Source: an uncultured Eubacteriaceae bacterium (GTDB lineage Bacteria; Bacillota; Clostridia; Eubacteriales; Eubacteriaceae). Taken from it: a stretch of DNA of 64,000 nt. The notes under the pieces are model-generated. The model was given only the letters and a program-made list of their open reading frames with translations. It was not told the DNA's origin and did not search any database. The DNA lies in NCBI GenBank assembly GCA_945867155.1, contig CAMBHL010000004.1, forward strand, positions 62,001 through 126,000. The letters run 5' to 3'. The position numbers were made by a program, and so were the translations under genes. Below, piece after piece: positions 1 to 8,784 of the stretch; position 1 is the stretch's first letter, and every line of letters starts with the position of its first letter.

Positions 1-355
1 CCATCCCCAGGTTGAAGCGGTTCATCATCCGGTTTTGGAAAGTGAACCGAGCCACGATCTGTATGACAAATACTTCCCGAACGGCGGCGGTTCCATCTTC
101 ACCTTTGAAATCAAAGGCGACGCTCAAACCGCAATGGACTTCATCGACAACCTGCCGATCTTCTCACTGTTAGCCAATGTGGCCGACGTCAAATCCTTGG
201 TCATCCACCCGGCATCTACGACCCACTCACAGCTCAACGAAGAAGAACTTCTGGATCAAGGCATCAAGCCGAACACCATCAGACTTTCTATCGGGATCGA
301 AAATGTGGACGATTTGATCGACGCATTGGATACCGCATTTAAAGCAGTAAAATAA
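1..355 (+). CDS. O-acetylhomoserine sulfhydrylase, C-terminal part
   Basis: The gene enters from the left edge, and the reading frame is open from base 2 to the TAA at 353-355. The visible ~117 residues match the C-terminus of the PLP-dependent Cys/Met metabolism family. They include YFPNGGGSIFTFE, the HPASTTHSQL segment that helps bind the substrate carboxylate, and the typical IRLSIGIENVDDLIDAL ending. In this family the enzyme makes homocysteine from O-acetylhomoserine and sulfide. cysK follows 30 bases downstream on the same strand, so the two probably form a sulfide-assimilation unit. A cystathionine gamma-synthase-type relative cannot be excluded without the N-terminus. Confidence 0.85.
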   Translation, partial: HPQVEAVHHPVLESEPSHDLYDKYFPNGGGSIFTFEIKGDAQTAMDFIDNLPIFSLLANVADVKSLVIHPASTTHSQLNEEELLDQGIKPNTIRLSIGIENVDDLIDALDTAFKAVK

Positions 356-385
356 GCATTCACTATCTTTTTGGAGGCATTACAA

Positions 386-1306
386 ATGGCAAAAGTTTAT
401 AAAAATTTATCAGATTTAGTGGGCCATACCCCGCTTTTTGAACTCACTCACGTTGAAAAAGAAGACAACTTGGATGCTCACGTCATCGTCAAGTTGGAAT
501 ACTTCAATCCAGCAGGTTCAGTCAAAGACCGGATCGCTCTGGCGATGATCAACGACGCTGAAGCCAAAGGCCAGCTCAAACCGGGCTCCACCATCATCGA
601 ACCGACATCGGGGAACACCGGGATCGGCCTCGCAGCTATCGGCGCATCTAAGGGCTATAAAGTCATTCTGACCATGCCGGAAACCATGTCCGTTGAAAGA
701 CGCAACCTGCTCAAACTCTACGGCGCAGAAGTCGTTCTGACCGACGGCGCAAAGGGCATGAAGGGCGCCATCGAAAAGGCCAATGAACTCCACGAACAGA
801 CACCGGACAGCTTTGTCCCAGGCCAGTTCGTTAACCCTGCCAACCCGAAGGCGCACCGCGAAACCACAGGTCCTGAAATCTGGGAAGACACGGACGGAAA
901 AGTTGACATCTTCGTCGCGGGGATCGGCACCGGCGGCACCCTCACAGGGGTCGGCGAATACCTGAAATCTCAGAATCCGGACGTCAAAGTCGTTGCAGTT
1001 GAACCAGCCGGCTCACCAGTTCTCTCTGAAGGTCACGGCGGCCCACATAAGATTCAGGGCATCGGCGCAGGCTTTGTGCCGGATACGCTGAACACGGACA
1101 TTTATGACGAAATCATCACCGTTACCAATGAAGACGCTTTTGACACCACCCGCAAGGTTGCGAAACACGAAGGCGTTTTAACCGGGATTTCTTCCGGCGC
1201 TGCGGTCTGGACGGCCATTCAGCTGGCGAAACGTCCGGAAAACAAGGGCAAAAACATCGTCGCCCTGCTCCCGGATACCGGCGACCGCTACCTGTCCATG
1301 CTCTAA
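386..1306 (+). CDS. cysK: Cysteine synthase A (O-acetylserine sulfhydrylase)
   Basis: This PLP enzyme makes L-cysteine from O-acetylserine and sulfide. The 306-residue product has the family's usual length. It shows the PLP lysine in NPAGSVKDR (Lys47), the substrate loop PTSGNTG, the phosphate-binding GIGTGGT loop and the C-terminal [11 protein letters not shown]. The ATG at 386 is chosen because GGAGG lies at 373-377. A TTG in frame at 371 would overlap that ribosome binding site. The gene follows an O-acetylhomoserine sulfhydrylase gene and ends at a strong hairpin terminator. In Firmicutes CysK can also bind the Rrf2-type regulator CymR; an Rrf2 gene lies elsewhere in this window, but a link is only a possibility. 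Confidence 0.95.
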   Translation: MAKVYKNLSDLVGHTPLFELTHVEKEDNLDAHVIVKLEYFNPAGSVKDRIALAMINDAEAKGQLKPGSTIIEPTSGNTGIGLAAIGASKGYKVILTMPETMSVERRNLLKLYGAEVVLTDGAKGMKGAIEKANELHEQTPDSFVPGQFVNPANPKAHRETTGPEIWEDTDGKVDIFVAGIGTGGTLTGVGEYLKSQNPDVKVVAVEPAGSPVLSEGHGGPHKIQGIGAGFVPDTLNTDIYDEIITVTNEDAFDTTRKVAKHEGVLTGISSGAAVWTAIQLAKRPENKGKNIVALLPDTGDRYLSML

Positions 1307-1355
1307 GGATCAGCTAAAGATTCATCCGTTTCCTTTCAACCAATCAACTAAAATC

Positions 1356-1387
1356 AAAACCCCGGAACCAAATGGTTCCGGGGTTTT
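1356..1387. terminator. Bidirectional terminator between cysK and trkH
   Basis: A perfect 14-bp inverted repeat (AAAACCCCGGAACC / GGTTCCGGGGTTTT) has a 4-base AAAT loop. A-rich and T-rich arms let it work as an intrinsic terminator for both convergent genes. Confidence 0.9.
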
Positions 1388-1410
1388 GTGTTTTGCGCTG
1401 ATAATATTTT

Positions 1411-2859
1411 TTAAGACCGGTGCCATACTGACGGCACAAACAGCAGGAGCATCGGGAAGATTTCCAGACGCCCGGCCAGCATGTCGAAGATGAGGACGAG
1501 TTTGCTGAAGCCGCTGTAGGCGGAGAAGTTCGAAGCGGGACCGACGCCGGCGAGACCCGGTCCGATGTTGTTGAGGGTTGCGGCGACTGCCGTAAAATTG
1601 GTTTCCATCGAGAAACCGTCCAGGCTGATGATCAGGACGGACAGGCCGAAGATCAAAAAATAAACCGCCGTGAAGACGTTGATGGAGCGCAGCACCGAAT
1701 GTTCGACAGTTTCGCCGTCGAGCATCACTTTCCGAACGGAACGGGGATGCACGATCTGAAACAGTTCTTTTTTTAAGGTTTTGAGGAGCACGAGTATCCG
1801 TGAGACTTTCATGCCGCCGCCGGTGCTGCCGGCGCAGGCGCCGCAGATCATGAGAAGGACGAGAATCCATTTCGAGAACGACGGCCACAGATCGAAGTTC
1901 GTGGTTGAAAACCCAGTCGTCGTGATGATCGAGCTGACCTGGAAAGCGGCTGCCCGAAGGGCATGTTCAAAGTGGGTGTAATGGGGGCGTTTAATCATGA
2001 TCTGCGCCGTGATCATCGCGACTGAGGCCAGGATGATGAGGATGTAGGCACGGACTTCTTCCATTTTGAAGGCTTCTTTCGGCCGCTTGTACAGCAGCAG
2101 GAAATAAAAGCTGAAGTTGACGCCGAAGGCCATCATGCCGATCGTGATGATCCACTGCTGAACCGCCGTGTAAGACGCGCAGCTGCTGTTTAAAACGCCG
2201 AACCCGCCGGTGCCCGCAGAGCCGAAGGTGATGCACAGGGTGTCAAACCACGGCATGCCTGCGACGAGCAGGCAGGCGATCATGCCCAGGGTCATGCCGA
2301 TGTAGATTTTGTAGAGGATTGAGGCGGTATTGTGTACCCGGGGCACAAATTTGGACACGTCGGGGCCCGGACTTTCCGCCCGCATGAGGTTCATCTGGGA
2401 GCCGCCCTTCACGGGAATGAACATCAGGATGAAGACGAGGACGCCCATTCCGCCGATCCAGTGGGAAAAGCTTCGCCAGAACAGGCTCGCGTGGCTGACC
2501 GCTTCGACGTCTTTTAAAATCGAAGAGCCCGTTGTGGTGAAGCCGCTGACGATTTCAAACACCGCGTTGATGTAATGGGGAATTTCGCCGGTGAGCACGA
2601 AGGGCAGGGCGCCGACGGCTGACATGACGATCCACGCCAGGGCGACGGAGATGTAGCCGCCTTTCTGATAAATGCGTGAATCCTCAGGCTTTTTCGACAG
2701 GAGAAAGCCGACGCCTTCGCAGCCGGCGATGACGATGAAATAAGCGGGCATGACGGCGTATTCGTGATAAATCAAGGCGATGATTACAGAAGAGCAGAGC
2801 AGCAGGCCTTCAATTCTTAAAATCCAGCTGGTGACGTAGCGTATCATTGGGAAATTCAT
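1411..2859 (-). CDS. trkH: Trk/Ktr-type potassium uptake membrane subunit TrkH
   Basis: TrkH is the K+-conducting membrane subunit. The 482-residue protein is hydrophobic throughout and carries the four selectivity-filter loops: GFTTTGSS, GSAGTGGFGV, TTTGFSTTNFD and NNIGPGLAG. It also has the conserved CAGSTGGGMKVSR segment. The start ATG overlaps the trkA stop codon by four bases (ATGA), so translation is coupled and trkA is first in the operon. The length fits TrkH better than the shorter KtrB. A bidirectional terminator lies about 25 bases past the stop. Confidence 0.93.
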   Translation of the reverse strand: MNFPMIRYVTSWILRIEGLLLCSSVIIALIYHEYAVMPAYFIVIAGCEGVGFLLSKKPEDSRIYQKGGYISVALAWIVMSAVGALPFVLTGEIPHYINAVFEIVSGFTTTGSSILKDVEAVSHASLFWRSFSHWIGGMGVLVFILMFIPVKGGSQMNLMRAESPGPDVSKFVPRVHNTASILYKIYIGMTLGMIACLLVAGMPWFDTLCITFGSAGTGGFGVLNSSCASYTAVQQWIITIGMMAFGVNFSFYFLLLYKRPKEAFKMEEVRAYILIILASVAMITAQIMIKRPHYTHFEHALRAAAFQVSSIITTTGFSTTNFDLWPSFSKWILVLLMICGACAGSTGGGMKVSRILVLLKTLKKELFQIVHPRSVRKVMLDGETVEHSVLRSINVFTAVYFLIFGLSVLIISLDGFSMETNFTAVAATLNNIGPGLAGVGPASNFSAYSGFSKLVLIFDMLAGRLEIFPMLLLFVPSVWHRS

Positions 2860-4223
2860 AGGGCCACCTTGTTTTCCAGAATATCGCCGATGTTGTCGAA
2901 GCCCGTATTGGTGGTCACCACGATGACCGAGTCCCCGGGGATGAAATAGGACTGCCCGTCGGGAATGATCAGTTTGTTCTGCCGGTAGATGCCGGCGATG
3001 ATGGTGTTCTTTTTAATTTTAAGTTCTTCAAAAGGCAAGTGGGTGATGGCTGAATTGTGGTGAATCACAAATTCCAGGGCTTCTACGCGGTCGTCCATGA
3101 TTTTGTAGAGGGTTTCCACATTGGAATCGTAGGAGTTGGCCATGGCCCGGACGTATTGAAGAATGCTTTCAGTGGTGATGGCTTTGGGATTGATCACCGA
3201 ATCCAGGTCGAGGCTCCGGATGACGTCGTTGAATTCCAGACGGCTCATTTTAGTGATGACCTTCGTGTGGATTTTGTTCTTGGCGTAGAGAGAGAGGATG
3301 ATGTTTTCTTCGTCGATGCCGGTGCAGGCGACGAGGGAATCCATTTCATCGAGGCCTTCTTCCCGGAGTAGGTCTTCGTCGGAGCCGTCGCCGCAGATGA
3401 TCTGCGCCTTGGGAAGGTGTTCGGCGAGAAGCTCACAGCGGTCTCGGTCCCGTTCGATGATTTTGACCTGAATGCCGATATTGATGAGCATCTTCGACAG
3501 GTAATACCCCATTTCGCCGCAGCCGACGATCATGGTGTTTTTGACGGTTTCGGTTTTAAGCCCGACCGCGCTGATGAACGCCATGGCGTTTTTCGGACTT
3601 AAAATGACCGAGAGCTTGTCGTTTTTGGAGATCACGTAATTCCCGTCGGGAATGACGATTTTATCGCCGTGTTCGGCAATGCAGATCAGGCCGTCCTTTT
3701 GAAGAATCTTGGAATCCTTGACGGCGCAGCCGATGAGGGGCGACTGATCGGGCACTCGGAAGCGGAACATTTCGATGTGGCCCTTTGAAAAGCTGTTGAT
3801 GCCCATGGCCGTCGGGAAACGCAGCAGATGGACGATTTCCCGGGCGGCGGCATGTTCCGGGTTGATGGTCATGGCCAGGCCCAGTTCTCTTCTGATGTAA
3901 TCCCGACCGGTGGAATAAATGGGATTTCTGACCCGGGCGATGGTTCGGCAGGCCGATGCCCGTTTAGCGAGGACGCAGCACAGCAGATTAACCTCGTCGC
4001 TGTAGGTCACCGCGATGATCAGGTCGGTGTTCTGAATGTCTGCGCGCTCTAAAATCTGATAATCCGTTCCGTTTCCGCAGATCCCCATGACGTCGTAGAG
4101 GTCCGTCAGATGACGGACGCGCTCGGCGTTGGTGTCGATCACGGTGATGTTGTGGTCTTCATTCGATAATTTTGCGGCTAATGCGGAGCCAACTTTTCCG
4201 CACCCGACAATGATAATTTGCAT
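2856..4223 (-). CDS. trkA: Trk potassium transport regulatory subunit TrkA
   Basis: TrkA is the cytoplasmic nucleotide-binding ring that gates TrkH. The 455-residue protein is a tandem of two RCK units, each beginning with a Rossmann GxGxxG: IIVGCGKVGSALA at the N-terminus and MIVGCGEMGYYLS near residue 230. Acidic residues end the second strand of each fold (VIDTN, IIERD). Each unit is followed by a TrkA-C domain. The length is normal for the duplicated form. It is the first gene of a trkA-trkH operon and is divergent from the sucrose operon. An extended -10 promoter lies about 40 bases upstream. Confidence 0.93.
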   Translation of the reverse strand: MQIIIVGCGKVGSALAAKLSNEDHNITVIDTNAERVRHLTDLYDVMGICGNGTDYQILERADIQNTDLIIAVTYSDEVNLLCCVLAKRASACRTIARVRNPIYSTGRDYIRRELGLAMTINPEHAAAREIVHLLRFPTAMGINSFSKGHIEMFRFRVPDQSPLIGCAVKDSKILQKDGLICIAEHGDKIVIPDGNYVISKNDKLSVILSPKNAMAFISAVGLKTETVKNTMIVGCGEMGYYLSKMLINIGIQVKIIERDRDRCELLAEHLPKAQIICGDGSDEDLLREEGLDEMDSLVACTGIDEENIILSLYAKNKIHTKVITKMSRLEFNDVIRSLDLDSVINPKAITTESILQYVRAMANSYDSNVETLYKIMDDRVEALEFVIHHNSAITHLPFEELKIKKNTIIAGIYRQNKLIIPDGQSYFIPGDSVIVVTTNTGFDNIGDILENKVAL

Positions 4224-4261
4224 ATAAACTCCAATATTTTAATCTATTAATAAACACGGGC

Positions 4262-4270
4262 ATTATATCA
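4262..4270 (-). promoter_or_regulatory. Extended -10 promoter for trkA-trkH
   Basis: Read on the minus strand, TGATATAAT is a consensus extended -10 element about 40 bases before the trkA start. The -35 region 17 bases upstream is weak, as is common for extended -10 promoters. Confidence 0.55.
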
Positions 4271-4325
4271 CAAAAGCAGAGACCGTGGAGAAGTAAAAAA
4301 TATTTAACATTCGCGCATTTAAACA

Positions 4326-4354
4326 TTTACACCTAAAAAGAGAATTATTATAAT
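4326..4354 (+). promoter_or_regulatory. Sigma-A promoter of the sucrose operon
   Basis: TTTACA (4326-4331), a 17-base spacer and TATAAT (4349-4354) lie about 60 bases before scrA. The leader is short. I see no LicT/SacY-type antiterminator site followed by a terminator. Confidence 0.75.
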
Positions 4355-4414
4355 TAAAGATATCAGCAGTGCTTTGCAGCAATAAAACAAAATACAGTAT
4401 GAAGAGAGGAAAAT

Positions 4415-6334
4415 ATGGATTACAGAGCAACAGCTCAAGGGATACTCGAGCATATCGGCGGCGCCGATAACGTGATTTCGGCGGCACACTGCGCGACGCG
4501 GCTGCGTCTTGTCATTGCAGACAACAGCAAAATGGACAAGGCGGCTGTGGAGGACGTCGACGGCGTCAAAGGCGCCTTTGAAGCGTCGGGTCAGATTCAG
4601 ATCATCATCGGTACCGGGGCCGTCAACAAGGTCTACGATGAATTTATCAAGCTGTCCGGAGCGTCTGAAGGGACGAAGGACGACGTGAAAGCGGCCGCGG
4701 CCCAGAAACAGAACTGGTTCATGCGGGCGATCAAGACTTTGGGGGATATCTTCGTTCCGATCATTCCGGCGATCGTCGCGTCGGGGCTTTTAAACGGGCT
4801 CCTCGGGGGACTGACCCAGATCAACCCGGCACTGGCTGACAGCGGCTGGTACAACATCATCAATATGATGGCCGGGGCGGCCCTTACGATGCTGCCGATT
4901 CTCATCGCCATTTCCGCCGCGAAGAAGTTCGGCGGCAACCAGTTTCTGGCGGCGGTCATCGGCTTCGTGATGATCCATCCGAGCCTGGTCAGCGCCTGGT
5001 CCCAGTACGTTCAGCACGGCAGCAAGATGGTCGTGAATCCCCAGATTCACGCCTTGCTGAAGATTGGCAGCTTTACAGTGAAAAACGTCGGCTATCAGGG
5101 CCACGTCATTCCGGTCATCATTGCGATCTGGTTCATGTGCATGATGGAAAAACGCCTGCACAAAGTGGTGCCGGAAATGATCGACTTGTTTGTCACCCCG
5201 CTGGTGACGGTGCTGGTCACCGGCCTTTTGACCTTTATTGTGATCGGACCGGTCTTTTCGACCGTTGAAAGCTGGATTCTCCTCGGGGCGACGACCCTTA
5301 TCAAGCTGCCCCTCGGCATCGGCGGACTCATCATCGGCTTCGTCTACGCCTTTACGGTGGTGGCTGGCTTCCATCATATGTACAACATGATCGAAGCGCA
5401 GATGCTCGGCAGTCTGTCCCATCTCAACATCTGGATGCCGGTGGCGACGGCGGCCAACGTGGGCCAGGGTGCAGCGGCCATGGCCGTGGCCTTTAAAACC
5501 AAAAACAAGAAAACCGAAGCCATGGCTTTCCCGGCTTCTCTTTCCGCCTTCCTCGGCATCACCGAGCCGGCCATTTTCGGGGTCAACGTCCGTTACCGCA
5601 GACCTTTCATTTCCGGGTGTATTGGCGGCGCTGTCGGCGGCATGCTTGCGTCCTGGATGGGCATCGGCGCCACCGCTTACGGCGTGACCGGGCTCTTCGG
5701 CTTTTTGATCGTACCCGGTTTCTGGATTCAGTACGGCATCATGATGGCGGCGACTTTCGCTGTGGCTTTCGCCGTTTCGTTTATCACGTATAAAGACCCG
5801 GCTCCGGCTGTGGCGGGAACAGCCAAAGCCATGGAAGCGGAAATCCTCGAAGCCGAAGGGGACGTCGAAGAAGAAGGCAAGACGAAAGTTGTCTTCGCGC
5901 CGGCCAAGGGCAGAGCGATCCCGTCTTCTGAAGTGCAGGACCCGACCTTCGCTGCCGAAGTCCTCGGACCTGGCATGGCGATCATTCCCGAAGAAGGCAA
6001 GATTTACGCGCCTTTCGACGGCACACTCAGCATGATGTTCGACACCAAGCACGCCCTTGGCCTCGTATCCGATGACGGGGTGGAAGTGCTCATCCACGTC
6101 GGCGTCGATACGGTCAACCTCAAAGGCGAACATTTCACAGCGAAAGCGGAATCCGGCGACCGGATCAGCCGGGGACAGCTCCTTCTGGAATTTGACATTC
6201 CGGCGATTGAAAAAGCTGGCTACCATATCGACACTCCGGTGATTGTCACCAACGGCGATCAGTTTAAATCGGTCAAGGCCGTGAAGCAGGGACCTGTGGA
6301 ACCGGGCGAACCGGTCATCGAAATCGAATCGTAA
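4415..6334 (+). CDS. scrA: Sucrose-family PTS transporter EIIBCA
   Basis: This transporter imports and phosphorylates a sugar, most likely sucrose. Domains run in the order EIIB, EIIC, EIIA. EIIB has the phospho-cysteine in AAHCATRLRL (Cys26). The multi-spanning EIIC occupies roughly residues 105-455 and contains a GITEPAIFGVN motif. The C-terminal EIIA-Glc-type domain has KHALG (His546) and LIHVGVDTV, whose His561 is the expected phosphorylation site. The 639-residue length fits three fused domains, so no separate EIIA is needed. AGAGAGGA precedes the ATG. The downstream GH32 hydrolase and fructokinase genes make sucrose the best substrate guess; a beta-glucoside or trehalose is less likely. 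No dedicated regulator gene sits beside it. Confidence 0.9.
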   Translation: MDYRATAQGILEHIGGADNVISAAHCATRLRLVIADNSKMDKAAVEDVDGVKGAFEASGQIQIIIGTGAVNKVYDEFIKLSGASEGTKDDVKAAAAQKQNWFMRAIKTLGDIFVPIIPAIVASGLLNGLLGGLTQINPALADSGWYNIINMMAGAALTMLPILIAISAAKKFGGNQFLAAVIGFVMIHPSLVSAWSQYVQHGSKMVVNPQIHALLKIGSFTVKNVGYQGHVIPVIIAIWFMCMMEKRLHKVVPEMIDLFVTPLVTVLVTGLLTFIVIGPVFSTVESWILLGATTLIKLPLGIGGLIIGFVYAFTVVAGFHHMYNMIEAQMLGSLSHLNIWMPVATAANVGQGAAAMAVAFKTKNKKTEAMAFPASLSAFLGITEPAIFGVNVRYRRPFISGCIGGAVGGMLASWMGIGATAYGVTGLFGFLIVPGFWIQYGIMMAATFAVAFAVSFITYKDPAPAVAGTAKAMEAEILEAEGDVEEEGKTKVVFAPAKGRAIPSSEVQDPTFAAEVLGPGMAIIPEEGKIYAPFDGTLSMMFDTKHALGLVSDDGVEVLIHVGVDTVNLKGEHFTAKAESGDRISRGQLLLEFDIPAIEKAGYHIDTPVIVTNGDQFKSVKAVKQGPVEPGEPVIEIES

Positions 6335-6358
6335 AATCCATAAAGGGGGAGGAACGGA

Positions 6359-7768
6359 ATGCAAAAAAATCAATGGCGTTTAGCTTTTCATTTGATGCCG
6401 CCGGACGGCTGGCTTAACGATCCCAACGGGCTGTGTGAAGCCAATGGCGTTTACCACGTCTATTTCCAGTACGCCCCCAACACGCCGGCGCCGGACGGCC
6501 GGATGGCGCGGACCTGGGGGCACTACGCCGGCCCCGATCTCATCAACCTGACCTATCAGGGGGTGCCTTTCTGGCCAGAAACTTTGGATCGGGACGGGTG
6601 CTACTCCGGCAGCGCCTTCGTTGAAGACGACGGCACCATCGATTTGTACTACACTGGCAATATCAAGGAAGCCGGGGACTACGACTACATTCACGACGGG
6701 CGGATCAGCAACACGATTCTGATTCAGACCCAAGACGGCGGTAAAACCTATTCTGAAAAAAGACGGCTTTTCGGCACGCCGGAATATCCGAAAGACTGCA
6801 CCCGCCACGTCCGGGACCCGAAGGTCTGGCAGGAAGACGACCAGTATTACATGGTCCTCGGCGCACGAATGCAGGACGATCACGGCGCGGTGCTGTTTTA
6901 CGAGAGCCTGGACGGGCTTTCCTGGCGCCTGCTCAAAATCGAAAGCACCCAGAACGCCTTTGGCTACATGTGGGAATGTCCGGACTACTTTGAATTAGAA
7001 GGCGGGACGTTTTTGTCCTTCTGTCCCCAGGGCCTCGGCGCCGAGCCCTTCCGGTATCAGAACAACCACCAGGCGGGTTACTGCAGGCTCCAAGGGGCGC
7101 TCCGGGAAAAACAGCTGTTCAGGCCCTTTTACGAATGGGACATGGGCTTTGATTTCTACGCGCCCCAGAGTTTTTCAGACGAACGGGGCCGGCGCATTTT
7201 GATCGGCTGGGCCGGTCTTCCGGACAAGCCTTATGGCAATCCCACGGTGGATGCAGAAGGCTGGGAAAACTGCCTGACGGTGCCGCGGGTGCTGTTTCGA
7301 AATGGGGAGCGCATCTGCCAGAAGCCCATTTCGGGCTTAAAGCGTCTGCGCACCGATCCGGTGCGTTTCTCAGACAGCGGCCGGTGGGTGATGCCCGACG
7401 CTGCGGGGGATGTGGAACTGGCTTTTAAGGATTCCAAAGCAGCCTGGCAGATCAGGATCGGCTCCGGGGTTCGCCTGACCTATGACGGACGAGTTGTGGC
7501 CTTAAGGCTTGATGATGAAGCGGGATGCGGCCGGAAGATCCGAAAAGCGAAGGCCGAAGCCATTCGCAACGCCCGGCTGCTCATCGACCGTTCCATTCTG
7601 GAAGTTTACTTCAACGACGGGGAAACGGTCATGACGACGCGCTATTACGAAAGATTTGCCGAAGGCCGCAGATTGGAAGTGAGGTTCAACTGCGAAGGGG
7701 CGGAAATATATGCGTGGCGCATGCAAAGCATGCCGGCCAATAAAATTTATGATGAAGGGGAGAATTGA
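6359..7768 (+). CDS. scrB: Sucrose-6-phosphate hydrolase (GH32)
   Basis: The enzyme cleaves sucrose-6-phosphate from the PTS into glucose-6-phosphate and fructose. The 469-residue protein has the three GH32 signatures. WLNDPNG holds the nucleophile Asp21, HVRDPKVW holds the transition-state aspartate, and MWECPDYF holds the acid/base glutamate. A beta-sandwich domain follows the five-bladed propeller. No signal peptide is visible, as expected for a cytoplasmic enzyme. The gene is 24 bases after scrA with a good AAGGGGGAGGA ribosome binding site. It is followed directly by the fructokinase gene, which would use the released fructose. Confidence 0.93.
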   Translation: MQKNQWRLAFHLMPPDGWLNDPNGLCEANGVYHVYFQYAPNTPAPDGRMARTWGHYAGPDLINLTYQGVPFWPETLDRDGCYSGSAFVEDDGTIDLYYTGNIKEAGDYDYIHDGRISNTILIQTQDGGKTYSEKRRLFGTPEYPKDCTRHVRDPKVWQEDDQYYMVLGARMQDDHGAVLFYESLDGLSWRLLKIESTQNAFGYMWECPDYFELEGGTFLSFCPQGLGAEPFRYQNNHQAGYCRLQGALREKQLFRPFYEWDMGFDFYAPQSFSDERGRRILIGWAGLPDKPYGNPTVDAEGWENCLTVPRVLFRNGERICQKPISGLKRLRTDPVRFSDSGRWVMPDAAGDVELAFKDSKAAWQIRIGSGVRLTYDGRVVALRLDDEAGCGRKIRKAKAEAIRNARLLIDRSILEVYFNDGETVMTTRYYERFAEGRRLEVRFNCEGAEIYAWRMQSMPANKIYDEGEN

Positions 7769-7769
7769 G

Positions 7770-8720
7770 TTGAAATATGATGTGACAGCGCTGGGAGAAG
7801 CGCTGATTGATTTTGCAGCAGTGGGCAAAAGTGAAAGCGGCGCGACGCTTTTTGAACAAAATCCCGGCGGGGCGCCGCTTAACGTGCTCGCGGCCATCGA
7901 CCGCCTCTGCGGGTCGACGGCGTTTATCGGGAAAGTCGGCGACGATCTCCAGGGCCGCTTTATCCAGGAAGTGATGGGCAATCTCGCGATCGACACCGCC
8001 GGTCTGGTGCTTGATCCGGCCTACACCACGACGATGACCTTCGTTTCTCTGGACGGCGACGGGGAACGGCACTTTTCCTTTGCCAGAAAGCCCGGAGCAG
8101 ATACCCAGCTGAAAAAAGAAGAGGTCAATTTCGATTTGATCCGAAATTCCAAAATTTTCCATTTTGGCTCCCTTTCCCTGACTGATGAGCCGGCCCGGGA
8201 GGCGACGATGTGCGCCGTCGACGAAGCCAGAAAGGCCGGCGTGCTCGTGTCCTACGATCCGAACTACCGCGCCGCCCTGTGGCCGGACGTCGAAACGGCG
8301 AAAAAACAGCTTCGCGACCCTGTTACCAAGGTCGATATCATGAAAATCTCCGAAGAAGAATGTGAACTCTTGACCGGCGAGACCCAGCCTGAAGCGGCGG
8401 CAGCGGTGCTTTTGGCCAAAGGGGTCCGCTGCGTTTTCGTGACCCTGGGTGCAGACGGCGCCATGCTTAAGACGAAGGATTTCTCTGCCTTTGCTCCGGC
8501 GATGAACGTCTACGCGGTGGACACCACCGGTGCCGGAGACGCCTTCTGGGGCGCGATTTTGTATCAGATTGCCAACCAGGGACTCGACAGCCTGAATCCG
8601 GAAAACAGCAAGCGCATTCTGCGCTTCGCCAACATCGTCGGCGGGCTCTGCGTCGAAAAGCGGGGCGGCGTGTCGTCGATGCCAAGCATCACCGATATTC
8701 AGGACGTGCTGGGCTGGTAA
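7770..8720 (+). CDS. scrK: Fructokinase (PfkB family)
   Basis: This kinase phosphorylates fructose released by the sucrose-6-phosphate hydrolase. The protein has both PfkB signatures: the N-terminal glycine-rich NPGGAPLNVLAA region and DTTGAGDAF, with catalytic Asp257. I choose the TTG at 7770. It gives LKYDVTALGEALIDF, the usual N-terminus of this family, and has AAGGGGAG 7 bases upstream, one base after the scrB stop. ATG codons at 7749 and 7752 are in frame but have no ribosome binding site. The product is 316 residues, normal for bacterial fructokinases. A terminator follows. Confidence 0.9.
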   Translation: MKYDVTALGEALIDFAAVGKSESGATLFEQNPGGAPLNVLAAIDRLCGSTAFIGKVGDDLQGRFIQEVMGNLAIDTAGLVLDPAYTTTMTFVSLDGDGERHFSFARKPGADTQLKKEEVNFDLIRNSKIFHFGSLSLTDEPAREATMCAVDEARKAGVLVSYDPNYRAALWPDVETAKKQLRDPVTKVDIMKISEEECELLTGETQPEAAAAVLLAKGVRCVFVTLGADGAMLKTKDFSAFAPAMNVYAVDTTGAGDAFWGAILYQIANQGLDSLNPENSKRILRFANIVGGLCVEKRGGVSSMPSITDIQDVLGW

Positions 8721-8740
8721 AAATAAAAAACAAGGCAATA

Positions 8741-8773
8741 AAAAACTGCTGTTCGGCTGAACAGCAGTTTTTT
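8741..8773. terminator. Bidirectional terminator between scrK and the GGGtGRT gene
   Basis: The inverted repeat AACTGCTGTTC / GAACAGCAGTT has a 4-base loop and is flanked by A5 and T7 runs. It can end both convergent transcripts. Confidence 0.9.
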
Positions 8774-8784
8774 TGTGAAATCAG

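Noticed and set aside
4355..4414. Antiterminator (RAT-type) control in the scrA leader
   Set aside because: The leader is about 55 bases and has no terminator hairpin with a T-run, so this control is not supported.
4790..6373. Open frame of 527 codons on the minus strand opposite scrA
   Set aside because: It is fully antisense to a well-supported PTS gene, rich in His, Arg and Asp as expected from a complementary frame, and shows no family motif.
7686..8738. Open frame of 350 codons on the minus strand opposite the fructokinase gene
   Set aside because: Shadow of the scrK coding strand; composition is unlike a real protein and no motif is seen.
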